From the NCBI GenBank assembly GCA_963662895.1, contig OY759982.1, forward strand, positions 806,001 to 870,000: 64,000 bases of DNA, read 5' to 3'. Positions 32,228 through 42,156 of this stretch are shown here, one piece after another. A program made the position numbers and the translations under genes. Every line of letters starts with the position of its first letter. Positions within the stretch are counted from its first letter, which is position 1. This stretch comes from GWE2-42-39 sp963662895. GTDB taxonomy: Bacteria > Bacteroidota > Bacteroidia > Bacteroidales > Prolixibacteraceae. The notes under the pieces are model-generated. The model saw only the letters and a program-made list of their open reading frames with translations. It had not been told where the DNA came from and ran no database searches.

Positions 32228-35200
32228 TTAGAAGTTTATATTAAGTCCAAGCATAAAAGTACGGGTACGTGGATAATATGTTTCACGGCTGTCGATGCCA
32301 GGAGTGAGGCCACCTAAAGATACTTCAGGGTCAAGGCCTTTATAGTTAGTTATGGTCAATAAGTTGTTGCATGTGGCATAAACACTGAATTTATTGATAT
32401 AGTCGCCAATCCTGCCGAAGTCGTAACTTAATGATAATGTTGACAGGCGCAGGTAGCTACCATTTTCCAGATAACGATCCGATGGGGCCTGGGCATTTAC
32501 ATCAGTAAATTTTTGAATGTCTGCAACCTCGCTCAACACATTTTTACCTGTTGAAACCAAAGCAATGTAATTATACTGTGCCCGGGTTGAATTCATAATT
32601 TTATTACCCAATACTCCCTGGAAGAAAGCGTTAAGAGACCATTTTTTATATGTCAGTGTATTGTCCCATCCGTAGGTCAATTTCGGCTGGGCACAACCGA
32701 CCCTGGTACGGTCAGTTTCCTGAGGGCTGGTCGTAAGCTCACCTGTGCGTTCACCTGTTTCTGTATCATGCACATAAAACTGAGAGACACCACTGTCGCT
32801 GTATCCTGCCCACTCCCACGTATAGAAGGTTCCGATAGCTTCTCCTTCTATGATGCGCTGAACATTGGTCGTAGAATAGCCCCCAATGTTAGGATTCCCG
32901 GCATTGATGTAATCTACAGAGTAAGTCTGATTAGAAAGGCTTTTTACCTTATTGGTATTGTGCGAAAGGTTCAATGATGTTTCCCAACGAAGATTTTTGG
33001 ACTGAACAGGGATTACATTTAAAGACAATTCGATACCCTTGTTGCTAATATCGCCCACATTAGCGAGCATACTACCATACGGATAGCGGTTAGTAGATAC
33101 GGCATAACTGTAAATCAAGTCCTTTGTTTGTTTGTCGTAGTATTCCAATGTACCCGTCAAACGGTTTTTGAAGAAACCGAAATCAATACCCATGTTGAAC
33201 ATACCTGTACGTTCCCACTTCAAATCAGGGTTCGCGTTGCTTGTAGCAGCCAAAGTACGATACTGAGAAGTGTTGCCGGTTGCATCTGTATAAGTGAACC
33301 AGCCGGAGGCACCATAGGTCTGGATGGCTGTAAATGCGTCAAAACCTAATGAATTACCACTGACACCATAGCCGACACGGAATTTCAAATCATCAAATAC
33401 ATTCAGATTTTTTATAAAGTTTTCCTCATTCATACGCCAGGATGCTGATGCAGAAGGGAATGTAGCCCAGCGGTTGTTCTTTCCAAAAGCAGAACTTCCA
33501 TCATGACGCAATGTAGCCTGAAGCAAGTACTTGCTATTATAACTATAATTAATACGACCATAAAAAGAAATCATGCGCAAAGTGGAAAGAGTATAATCAA
33601 GATTCTCATCACTATTGATGCCGCTAATGTCCATGCTATTAGCATAGCCCAGGTTATAGTACGACAAGGCATCATTATAAAAGTTATACACAGTAAGTCC
33701 AAAGCCATCATTATTATCACTCTTTTCCCAGGAATAACCTGCCATAAGTCCAAGCTTATGCACATCATTAAAAGTCTTGTCATAGTTAAGATACGTTTCC
33801 AACACCTTCTTTTTATTCTCTATCGATGCACGACTTGCCTGACCATGCTGAGAAGCATAAACCTGGGACGCAGTAGTATTATAATTGCTATATATATACT
33901 GCTCGTTCTGATAAGAAAGATCAAGATTATAAACCAAACCATCAATAACCTCAAAGGAAGCTTTAGCTACGCCCTGTAACCGTTTACTTTCTGTTTTGTA
34001 CTCATCCTCATGAACCATCGACATTGGATTGTAATTCTGAGAGATGCCAGAGCTCTGATACCAACTGCCATCTTCATTTTTTACAGGGACTAACGGAGAA
34101 TAATAGTTCATGGCATCAAGGACACTAGCCCCCTGGTCATCCATTGGAATGTTGTGATTGTTGGTAACACTTCCGTTAATATTGAACGACAGTGTCAAAC
34201 GGTCTTCCAGTGTTGTGGTTTGTAAAAAAGACCGTGCGATAAGACGGTCCATGTCCGTTTCCCTGATAATCCCCTGCTTACTCATATAGTTAATACTCGC
34301 ATTGTAACTGGTCTTTTCATTTCCACCATTAATAGAGACATTGTGATTATGGCTAAAGCCAGTACGCTGAACTTCCTTTTGCCAGTCGGTGTCGGATCCT
34401 TCATCATTTGGAAGAGATACTCCATTGGCTGAAGCATAAGCGCGAAGTTCACCTGCTGTCATCATATCCAAATTCTTCAGTACATTGTCAACAGCAACAT
34501 AACTGCTGTAGCTTACGCTAGTTTGTCCATTTTTACTCCCTTTTTTGGTCGTAACGATGATAACACCGTTGGCTGCTTTTGAACCGTAGATAGCCGTTGC
34601 AGATGCATCACGTAGCACATCGATGCTCTCAATATCTTCTGGTGCAACCAGTGACAGTGACATCCCGGGGATACCATCAATAACGTAGTATGGTTCCTGT
34701 GCCTGACCTGTACGCAGGGTAGAAGCTCCGCGCAAGGTAATAGACGAGCTACCATTAGGGTCGGAAGTCTGGGTAATTATCAAGCCAGGGACTTTACCCT
34801 GCAGCAACTGGGAAGGATCAGTATAAACACCAACGTTCAAGTCCTTAGCGCTAACAGTTGTAATTGAACTTGTAACGTCCTTACGTGTCATTTTTCCATA
34901 ACCAATTGCAACAACTTCATTCAATTTTATATTAGAAGCAACCATGTGTACCTGGTAAGTAGTTCTTCCATCCAAAACAACTTCCTGTGTTTCATAACCC
35001 ACAAATGAAAAAACCAATACTTTAGAACTTCCCGTAATATTAATAGCAAACTTACCATCAATACCGGTTACTGTGCCATTCGAGGTGCTTTTTTCAATAA
35101 TTGAAGCACCAGGAATCGTGTTATTGCTTTCATCAAACACAACTCCGGTTATTTGTCGTGTTTGTCCGAAGGTGTTAAAAGAAAAACCTATTAATATGGC

Positions 35201-35233
35201 AAACACCAGTAATTTAAAATCGATTTTTTTCAT
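32228..35233 (-). CDS. SusC/RagA-family TonB-dependent outer-membrane transporter
   Basis: 1001 residues. Signal peptide (MKKIDFKLLVFAILIGFSFN), a carboxypeptidase-like beta-sandwich domain (~25-105; ITGVVFDESNNTIPGASI), then the plug (VVAIGYGKMTRKDVTSSI, VLRDASATAIYGSKAANGVI) and a 22-strand barrel ending FMLGLNINF with terminal Phe. Imports glycan fragments using TonB energy, with the adjacent SusD as its lid. No STN domain, in keeping with control by the HTCS rather than an ECF sigma factor. Confidence 0.95.
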   Translation of the reverse strand: MKKIDFKLLVFAILIGFSFNTFGQTRQITGVVFDESNNTIPGASIIEKSTSNGTVTGIDGKFAINITGSSKVLVFSFVGYETQEVVLDGRTTYQVHMVASNIKLNEVVAIGYGKMTRKDVTSSITTVSAKDLNVGVYTDPSQLLQGKVPGLIITQTSDPNGSSSITLRGASTLRTGQAQEPYYVIDGIPGMSLSLVAPEDIESIDVLRDASATAIYGSKAANGVIIVTTKKGSKNGQTSVSYSSYVAVDNVLKNLDMMTAGELRAYASANGVSLPNDEGSDTDWQKEVQRTGFSHNHNVSINGGNEKTSYNASINYMSKQGIIRETDMDRLIARSFLQTTTLEDRLTLSFNINGSVTNNHNIPMDDQGASVLDAMNYYSPLVPVKNEDGSWYQSSGISQNYNPMSMVHEDEYKTESKRLQGVAKASFEVIDGLVYNLDLSYQNEQYIYSNYNTTASQVYASQHGQASRASIENKKKVLETYLNYDKTFNDVHKLGLMAGYSWEKSDNNDGFGLTVYNFYNDALSYYNLGYANSMDISGINSDENLDYTLSTLRMISFYGRINYSYNSKYLLQATLRHDGSSAFGKNNRWATFPSASASWRMNEENFIKNLNVFDDLKFRVGYGVSGNSLGFDAFTAIQTYGASGWFTYTDATGNTSQYRTLAATSNANPDLKWERTGMFNMGIDFGFFKNRLTGTLEYYDKQTKDLIYSYAVSTNRYPYGSMLANVGDISNKGIELSLNVIPVQSKNLRWETSLNLSHNTNKVKSLSNQTYSVDYINAGNPNIGGYSTTNVQRIIEGEAIGTFYTWEWAGYSDSGVSQFYVHDTETGERTGELTTSPQETDRTRVGCAQPKLTYGWDNTLTYKKWSLNAFFQGVLGNKIMNSTRAQYNYIALVSTGKNVLSEVADIQKFTDVNAQAPSDRYLENGSYLRLSTLSLSYDFGRIGDYINKFSVYATCNNLLTITNYKGLDPEVSLGGLTPGIDSRETYYPRTRTFMLGLNINF

Positions 35234-35645
35234 AGACTCGTATTTAAAATTTAGTTTACATCAAAACTAATTTGCACTCACCGTTCTTATATGGATAAAT
35301 AATTCAAATATATAGACACAACCCTCAACCATGCATACGGTATCGTAACGTGAGTTTTGGGTTAATTGACTAATGGCAAATTGTTCAGGACTAAATACTC
35401 AAGGAATCTCATATTCTTGTTTTTAACAGAAGGTTTGTGGTCAAGGAGTATGCTGCCAGCTTTGCCGAATCAACGTAACAGGTTCCGGTTCGCTTACCCA
35501 ACCTGCAGACCATGATAAAACAGAAAAGATAAAGGAACCGGGGCCAGAACCGGACAAAACGGTTATACGGGTTGTCATTTTTCTCCCGGGTACCCGGGAG
35601 AAGAATCTTTAACTTTATAACTAATCATGAGGCTCTTCACTGCGT
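35234..35645. other. Gene-free gap with a perfect 22-bp palindrome
   Basis: No gene seen. At 35581-35602 lies a perfect palindrome centred on CTCCCGGGTACCCGGGAG, preceded by a T-run and followed by AAGAATCTTT. It may act as an intrinsic terminator or a protein-binding site. The region upstream of SusC (35234-35340) must hold its promoter, but I could not identify boxes with confidence. Confidence 0.5.
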
Positions 35646-36311
35646 TCAGGGTGACACAGAAACTTGACTTGATGCCTGTCTAAATTTGTTCATCCATGGT
35701 CTTTCAAAATACTTAAAAAAGACAACGGAAAGCATAACACTTCCTGTACCAATGACAGATCCCACCACAATATCCTCCAGAAAATGCAGAGAAAGGTATA
35801 CTCTCGAATAGCTGACTAAAAGCGCTATAAAAAACAATAATAGTTTCGCCATATTTCTTTTAGTAAGCAATGCCAGTGTTAAAAATATCGTAAATGCAGT
35901 GGTTGTGTGACCGGAAGGAAAACTGTTCAGACTATGTAATCTTACGCCTTTCACCATATGAAGCTGGTAAGTCTCATACAATTCGAAATATTTCCACGGA
36001 CGATACATATCGGAAAATAATGCATGTTTAAAGATAAAAAGCAACAGGTTGCTGACAATAACCGCGATTAAAAAGGCAAAGGCCCACTTTTTTTCCCGTA
36101 TTAACAAATAGATCAAAACAGGAATATATAAAAAACCATTACCCAAATAAGTAATCGATTTGAAAAAAAAATCAAATACTGCTGAATGGTAACTGTTTAT
36201 AAGGATCTGAATTTCGGCTTTTGTGTAAACCATAAAATAGAATGAACACACAAGGATAAAAACTAACTGGGGGAGCAGAAAGAAACGATTTTTCCAAATA
36301 AATTGTTTCAT
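35646..36311 (-). CDS. PAP2-family phosphatase (copy 1)
   Basis: 221 residues from MKQFIWKNRFFL (the in-frame upstream ATG at 36350 gives an unlikely hydrophilic extension). Six membrane helices and the phosphatidic-acid phosphatase type 2 triad: K-x8-RP (KHALFSDMYRPW), FPSGHTTTAFT with catalytic His, and SRVYLSLHFLEDIVVG with the second His and Asp. Likely dephosphorylates an isoprenyl or lipid phosphate, such as lipid A or undecaprenyl pyrophosphate, at the periplasmic face. A close paralogue lies at 39907-40584, the two flanking the DUF4249/TonB-receptor pair. Confidence 0.88.
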   Translation of the reverse strand: MKQFIWKNRFFLLPQLVFILVCSFYFMVYTKAEIQILINSYHSAVFDFFFKSITYLGNGFLYIPVLIYLLIREKKWAFAFLIAVIVSNLLLFIFKHALFSDMYRPWKYFELYETYQLHMVKGVRLHSLNSFPSGHTTTAFTIFLTLALLTKRNMAKLLLFFIALLVSYSRVYLSLHFLEDIVVGSVIGTGSVMLSVVFFKYFERPWMNKFRQASSQVSVSP

Positions 36312-36600
36312 AGATTCTCCATTTTTACTAATTAAGATTGCAGTGCCCAAATTTTTTTCTTATATCTAAATTGTATTGAATATTAACTTTAAATAATTTT
36401 TAAAATTCTGAATTGTATCTTATCAAAATATAAAAACGAAAATGCCTTTACTTTTAACCCGGATTATTCATTGCGAGATTAGAAAGACATATACAATTTA
36501 TTATATTTTAACAAGTTAAGCAACAATACATCAGTATTAGTTGCATCAATGAGTAATAAGGATACAGTTTTTACCATAGAAAAACAGGCATAAAATGTTA

Positions 36601-37398
36601 TTACTCTTTAATAATTATTGATTCTACAGAAATTGGAAATACTCCGAAATACCCTAAAGTATTGTTCGATATATTACCTATGGGATTGGTCGGTACCCTG
36701 CCTGCATTAAGAGGATTATCATCGGATCCGGATATCTGATTTACTGTAGAATAGTAGTGATAAATATCTTCAGTTACATTTCGCAATTCTACCATAGCCG
36801 TATCTCCTATCTGATATATTTCTTCAATATCAGAACCAAAAAGTCCGTTTGAAAAGAACAGTTCCTCTGAAGGCACCCCGTTTTTCGACGAAAATAACAC
36901 AATGAAACTGTCATCGTCGGAATCGGCATAATGGCATTTTACAATGTATCCTTCTTCGTCGAAAGCTCCCGACATAATGTCATTATACCTGGATGTTAAT
37001 GAATCGATCTTTACCAGGGGCCTCATAATTGATTGGGCGGTATATGTCTGCCCTTCAGCTTTAACTGTTAAGTAATATTCTCTCCCCGGAACCCCTTCTA
37101 GAGTTTTGGAAACAAACTGTCCGTCGCTTACTTCAGTTAACTTCTCTGAGTTACCTTCGCTATCAGATATTTCCACTTCGGCTCCTTCTACATAAACAGG
37201 ATCGGTTGATGAAAAATAATCAGTCGTTTTTGTAATCAGTACACTACATGCTTCTTCTCCGGTTTTATTTATAACTTTTGCTTCAATTACAATTTGAGAT
37301 TCAACCCCGTCGAGATTGATTGTAATTTCTTTTTCACATGAAAGAGCGGTAATTATTATTGTTGTAAAAAGGAATATATGTTTTACCAATTGTTTCAT
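36601..37398 (-). CDS. DUF4249-family lipoprotein
   Basis: 265 residues from MKQLVKHIFLFTTIIIT; lipobox ITALSC (Cys ~21). The body opens EKEITINLDGVESQIVIEAK, the classical DUF4249 N-terminus, with beta-rich domains after it. DUF4249 proteins pair with FecA-like TonB receptors, as here (receptor ends 19 bp upstream), and are thought to be surface-exposed partners. Substrate unknown. The longer frame from 37452 overlaps the receptor and is not preferred. Confidence 0.85.
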   Translation of the reverse strand: MKQLVKHIFLFTTIIITALSCEKEITINLDGVESQIVIEAKVINKTGEEACSVLITKTTDYFSSTDPVYVEGAEVEISDSEGNSEKLTEVSDGQFVSKTLEGVPGREYYLTVKAEGQTYTAQSIMRPLVKIDSLTSRYNDIMSGAFDEEGYIVKCHYADSDDDSFIVLFSSKNGVPSEELFFSNGLFGSDIEEIYQIGDTAMVELRNVTEDIYHYYSTVNQISGSDDNPLNAGRVPTNPIGNISNNTLGYFGVFPISVESIIIKE

Positions 37399-37417
37399 TT
37401 TCTTGTTTTTTAAATTA

Positions 37418-39730
37418 TTAGAACTTGAAATTGTAAGTAATTGAAGGAACAAAAGAAAACATGGCAGTCTGTTCTGCTATAGTTCTTGCCTTGTTGTTTG
37501 TATCTTGCTTAAACTGTATCATGTAAGGGTTTTGGCGTCCATATGCATTGTATAGCGAAAAATTCCAGCTCGACTGGTATTTTCTGTTTTTATTCTTTTT
37601 TCCTTCGAGGGTAAGTCCCAGGTCAAGCCTATGATAGTTAGGCATACGATATGAGTTACGCTCGGTATAAAAAGGGGTTACGATATGCTCTATTGTATAT
37701 TTACCACTTGGGTATGTTGTTGCATTTCCTGTATAATAGATCCAGGATGCTGATAGTGATATTCTTTCATTTAGTTTGTAAATACCTGTTACTGAGAAAT
37801 CGTGAGTTCTGTCGTATCGGGCAGGAAATGTATTCCCATTATTTATTTGGTTGAATTTGCGTTCGGTACGGCCTAATGTGTATGATAGCCAGCCTGTAAG
37901 TCTCCCTTTGTTTTTTCTTGCAAATAGTTCCACACCATATGCCTGTCCTTTCCCATATACATATTCCGACTCAATTGCAGAGCTAAAAAGTACATCTGCA
38001 CCATCCCTGTATTCAATCTGGTTCCTGAGATTTTTGTAATACCCTTCTATTGAAGCTTCATACATGTTCTTTTTAAAGTTTCTGAAGTAACCTAACGCAT
38101 ACTGATCGGCTATTTCCGGTTTTACATTATTGGTACTTGGTTGCCATACATCAAAGTTAGTGGCCGAGGTTGAGTTGGTTACCATGTGGATATACTGACG
38201 GTTACGCGAGTAAGATGCTTTTACCGAATTTGCAGTATTCAATATAAAATTTGCAGTAATTCGCGGTTCGAAGCCATAATAATTTTTTATAACCTCGTCT
38301 TTCGAATATTCTTTAGTCTCGATTTCCGAACCATTTTCGTCGAATGTAGATATTTTTCCCGGTCCGAGGTAGGTAAACATTGAATATCGTAATCCGTAGT
38401 CAAAGCTTAGTTTGTTTCCATATTTAAGCTCGTGCGACAGGTATACCCCGCTCTCAATCGCTTTTTTGTCTTCATAACTAAGATCGCCGGAAGAACCACC
38501 TTCGGAAGTAACTTCTCCCGGACGGAAGGTATGGTGTACCATATTTAGGCCGAACCTTAACGTATTAGAGGGGGTTAGAAAATAATTGAAATCCCCCTTC
38601 AGGTTAAAATCTTTTATCGTAGAGGAAATATTTTTGTTAGAAACACCTGTTTCGTTGGTATACTTACTATAAATTAAGGTCGAATTCAGGAATAATTTGG
38701 GATTGAAAACATGGTTCCATCTTAAAGAAGCTGTGGTATTCCCAAAGTCAATCTTTGTGCTGGTTGCCTGTTTGGTCTTATAACGGTCTTTACCAAGATA
38801 GCCGGAGATATAAAGCCTGTTATTGTCATTAATTTTATAATTAGCCTTTGCATTAAGGTCATAAAAATATATGGTGGTGTTTTTCATTTCCTCTTCAGGA
38901 GCTAATTTTAAAAATAGGTCGGCATAGGTACGGCGTCCCGAGATGATAAACGATGATTTGTCTTCTATTAAAGGGGCTTCTACAGTAAGCCGGGAAGATA
39001 TGAGTCCAATCCCTCCAGATACATTGGTTTTTTTCTGGTTCCCCTCTTTCATCCTTATATCAAGTACCGAAGAGAGTCTTCCACCGTATGATGCAGGAAA
39101 ATTTCCTTTATAAAGAGTAAAGTCTTTTATGGCATCGGAATTGAAAACAGAAAAGAATCCCAGTAAATGTCCTGAGTTATAAACAGGAGCTTCGTCAAGC
39201 AGTATCAGGTTCTGGTCAGCTCCGCCTCCACGTACATGAAATCCTGTTGAAGCCTCGTTGCCGGCTTTTACTCCTGGCAGAAGCTGGATGGTTTTTAATA
39301 CATCCTGCTCTCCAAATACTACAGGGATTGTACTAATTGCTTTGGGTTGCAGTTTCACAACTCCCATTTTAGCCGAGCGAACATTGTCATTTTCTTTAAC
39401 TGCCGACACCACCACTTCTTCAATTGCCGATATCTTGGGTGAAAGCTCTATCTTCAGGGTAATATTCGTGTTTACTTCAACAGGAATCACCTTACTGTTG
39501 TATCCTATAAATGAACATTGTAGTTGGTACTTGTCTCCCGGAACCGTAAGTGAAAAAAAACCATATGCATTAGAAATTGTACCGGTAGCAAGCTCTTTAC
39601 AGAACAGGGTTGCCCCAATCAGGTCCTCGCCGGTTTTTGCATCCTTAATATAACCACTAATTGTATATTTGGGCTGCGATACAACTGATGTTGTAATAAG
39701 CAGGAGCAGGAAACTAATTGCATTCTTCAT
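37418..39730 (-). CDS. TonB-dependent receptor with carboxypeptidase-like N-terminal domain
   Basis: 770 residues. Signal peptide (MKNAISFLLLLITTSVVS), beta-sandwich domain (~22-105; YTISGYIKDAKTGEDLIGAT), plug (VVFGEQDVLKTIQLLPGVKA, GGADQNLILLDEAPVYNSGH) and a barrel ending SITYNFKF. Smaller than SusC and without a SusD neighbour; paired with the DUF4249 lipoprotein. It probably imports a small ligand such as a siderophore, peptide or cofactor. Possibly controlled by the divergent LytS/LytT pair beyond the PAP2 gene. Confidence 0.92.
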   Translation of the reverse strand: MKNAISFLLLLITTSVVSQPKYTISGYIKDAKTGEDLIGATLFCKELATGTISNAYGFFSLTVPGDKYQLQCSFIGYNSKVIPVEVNTNITLKIELSPKISAIEEVVVSAVKENDNVRSAKMGVVKLQPKAISTIPVVFGEQDVLKTIQLLPGVKAGNEASTGFHVRGGGADQNLILLDEAPVYNSGHLLGFFSVFNSDAIKDFTLYKGNFPASYGGRLSSVLDIRMKEGNQKKTNVSGGIGLISSRLTVEAPLIEDKSSFIISGRRTYADLFLKLAPEEEMKNTTIYFYDLNAKANYKINDNNRLYISGYLGKDRYKTKQATSTKIDFGNTTASLRWNHVFNPKLFLNSTLIYSKYTNETGVSNKNISSTIKDFNLKGDFNYFLTPSNTLRFGLNMVHHTFRPGEVTSEGGSSGDLSYEDKKAIESGVYLSHELKYGNKLSFDYGLRYSMFTYLGPGKISTFDENGSEIETKEYSKDEVIKNYYGFEPRITANFILNTANSVKASYSRNRQYIHMVTNSTSATNFDVWQPSTNNVKPEIADQYALGYFRNFKKNMYEASIEGYYKNLRNQIEYRDGADVLFSSAIESEYVYGKGQAYGVELFARKNKGRLTGWLSYTLGRTERKFNQINNGNTFPARYDRTHDFSVTGIYKLNERISLSASWIYYTGNATTYPSGKYTIEHIVTPFYTERNSYRMPNYHRLDLGLTLEGKKNKNRKYQSSWNFSLYNAYGRQNPYMIQFKQDTNNKARTIAEQTAMFSFVPSITYNFKF

Positions 39731-39906
39731 GTATTTAATATTTTAAATTATATGTATGTTTGTATTTCTGACAGGAGCAATCTTTTATGCCGACAGATGG
39801 AATACCGCTTCCAGTTTTTTAATCCGACAAAATGAATTGATGTGGATAACAGCCAACTGGAAATTTTGCTAAATGCCAGCAAAAAGTAATTGCTTTTAAG
39901 TAGGAA

Positions 39907-40584
39907 TTAAGTGGCAGATAGCTTATTGTGTGTTTTTTGCAGCAACGACAGCAGAGGTTTCTTCATCCATGGTTTTTCAAAATATTTTAAAAGGACAACG
40001 GCCAGCATAACGCTCCCAGAGCCAATGACAGATCCGGCCACAATGTCCTCCAGAAAATGCAGGGAAAGATATACTCTCGAATAGCCGGATAAAAGCGCTG
40101 CAAAAAGCAAAAATAGTTTCACACTATTTTTTTTAGTAAGCAGTGCCAGCATTATAAATATTGTAAAAGCAGTGGTTGCATGACCGGAAGGGAAACTGTT
40201 CAGGCTGTGTAATTTCACGCCTTCCACTATATGAAGCTGGTAAGTTTCATATAATTCGAAATATTTCCACGGACGGTACATATCGGTAAACAATACATGT
40301 TTAAAGGTGAAAAGCAACAGGTTGCTGACAATAACCGCGATTAAAAAGGCAAAGGCCCAATTTATTTTCCGTATTAGCAAATAGGCCAGAACTGGAATAT
40401 ATAAAAGGCCATTACCTAAGTTGGTAATCAACTTAAAAAAAAGATCAAATCCCGGAGAATGGAACCTGTTCAGCAGGATATGAATTCCAGTTTTCGTGCA
40501 GGTCATAAAAAAAAATGAACTTACAAGGATAAAAACCAACTGGGGAAGCAGAAAAAAACGATTTTCCCAAACGAATTGTTTCAT
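39907..40584 (-). CDS. PAP2-family phosphatase (copy 2)
   Basis: 225 residues from MKQFVWENRFFL. The triad is KHVLFTDMYRPW, FPSGHATTAFTIF and SRVYLSLHFLEDIVAG. Most of its sequence matches copy 1 at 35646-36311. The C-terminus is different and longer (KKPLLSLLQKTHNKLSAT). Function as for copy 1. The duplication brackets the receptor/DUF4249 pair. Confidence 0.88.
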   Translation of the reverse strand: MKQFVWENRFFLLPQLVFILVSSFFFMTCTKTGIHILLNRFHSPGFDLFFKLITNLGNGLLYIPVLAYLLIRKINWAFAFLIAVIVSNLLLFTFKHVLFTDMYRPWKYFELYETYQLHIVEGVKLHSLNSFPSGHATTAFTIFIMLALLTKKNSVKLFLLFAALLSGYSRVYLSLHFLEDIVAGSVIGSGSVMLAVVLLKYFEKPWMKKPLLSLLQKTHNKLSAT

Positions 40585-40988
40585 AGTTTTCCATTTTTTA
40601 ATTAGTGGCAAGACTCTATTTTTTTGATAACACTTTATTTTTCAAGACCCAAAAATTTATTCGTTCTATTTGGTGTTGACATTTTTTTTTCGATGCGGCA
40701 CATCAACCAGGTAATGCAACCATATAATCCTTTTTATTAGCAACCACGGTCATATTTAGCAGCATCAATCATATTGCAATTATATAGTCAGGTATTGCTT
40801 CACGGAAATTAATTAGCTGAATATTAGCAATTCGGGGATGAGGGGAGGAATTGTCGCCCTAAATGTCAGAATTGACATTTATCGTAGAAAACGGTGTATT
40901 CAGTTTCCCAAATGCTACCTTAGTCTAAAACAATATTTTAGAGCAAAATATTATTGATACATTTACGTTGCATTTTTTTTGGTTGGTT
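40585..40988. other. Divergent promoter region between PAP2 and histidine kinase genes
   Basis: No gene. An 8-bp inverted repeat AATATTTT (40932-40939) / AAAATATT (40945-40952) lies 37 bp before the kinase ATG and could be an operator. No clear TAnnTTTG box was found. Confidence 0.35.
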
Positions 40989-42029
40989 ATGAAATTAAAA
41001 AAGAAATATCAAAACAGGCTAATCAGTAGTTTCCTATTACAACAACTATTGTTCTGTGTTGTGTACTTCATATTATTACTGTCAGAAGATATACTTGACA
41101 GTGATCTTACCAGTGAAGATTTCATGAGAACTATTCTGATGTTTATTTTCGGAGTTGTTCTGATGGAATTTAACCTGCTTATTCTCATTCCCCGTTTTTT
41201 AAAAAAGGATAGAATAAGTTTGTATTTTATATCTGTAGCCCTGTCAATATTTGTTTATAGTTTTGTTTTATGCCTGCTGGTATTCTATCTTATTGGCAAT
41301 AAGTTAAGCCAGGAAGGCGAATCCTCCATGAACATTTTTACCCATTTGCTTGTAGAGTATTCAATATTGATCATTATATCGACATTATATTATTACAATT
41401 TTGAATATATAAAAGCGAATAAAAAAATTTTCCAATTACAGGCCATTCAGAAAGAACAAAAAGAGGCAGAGTTGATGGCACTAAAGTCGCAACTGAACCC
41501 TCATTTTCTTTTTAATACGCTGAATAATATTTATAGCTATAGCGTTACAAACAATCCCAATACATCGAACCTGATACTTAAACTGTCGGAACTCACAAGT
41601 TATGTGCTGTACGACAGCGACAAGGAGAAGGTAGCCCTTTCCTCGGAAGTGGAGTTTATTGAGAATTTTATTGAACTGAAAAAAATAAGACTTGATGAGA
41701 CGGTTCGTGTGGATTTTGATGTTCAATACGATAGAGATGTCTACATTGCACCGCTTCTTTTTATTCCTCTTGTGGAGAATGTGTTTAATCATGGGCTACA
41801 TACCCAGTCAAAAAACGATTATGCTAAAATAGTGTTGAGGCTCCAGGGCGATAATCTCACATTTATTACCGAAAACACATGTTCCCCTCCTTTGGATACA
41901 GATATAAAACAAACAGGCGTGGGTATTAAAAACCTCCGAAAAAGGCTTCAACTAATATATCCCGAACATGAATTGAATATAATTGACAAACCTGAAATGT
42001 TTAAGGTAAAAATGAAGATTAGATTATGA
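40989..42029 (+). CDS. LytS-type sensor histidine kinase
   Basis: 346 residues from MKLKKKYQNR. Four transmembrane helices (to ~140) without a large periplasmic domain, then a coiled linker (QAIQKEQKEAELMALKSQ) and the His_kinase domain with phospho-acceptor LNPHFLFNTLNNIYS. The ATPase domain carries PLLFIPLVENVFNHG and GVGIKNLRKRLQLIY. It pairs with the LytTR regulator 127 bp downstream. Signal unknown; the neighbouring receptor or PAP2 genes are plausible targets. The TTG at 40968 is an unlikely start. Confidence 0.92.
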   Translation: MKLKKKYQNRLISSFLLQQLLFCVVYFILLLSEDILDSDLTSEDFMRTILMFIFGVVLMEFNLLILIPRFLKKDRISLYFISVALSIFVYSFVLCLLVFYLIGNKLSQEGESSMNIFTHLLVEYSILIIISTLYYYNFEYIKANKKIFQLQAIQKEQKEAELMALKSQLNPHFLFNTLNNIYSYSVTNNPNTSNLILKLSELTSYVLYDSDKEKVALSSEVEFIENFIELKKIRLDETVRVDFDVQYDRDVYIAPLLFIPLVENVFNHGLHTQSKNDYAKIVLRLQGDNLTFITENTCSPPLDTDIKQTGVGIKNLRKRLQLIYPEHELNIIDKPEMFKVKMKIRL

Positions 42030-42156
42030 GACTGTTCGTTACAGAACTTTAAAAATTTAACCGATCTTAAAGTTTGAATTTGTGTCTTTGTGAAATACCT
42101 GATAATAAATAGAGCAATTTAGTGTTAGCTGTTGGCAACATTAAAAACCAGAACAG

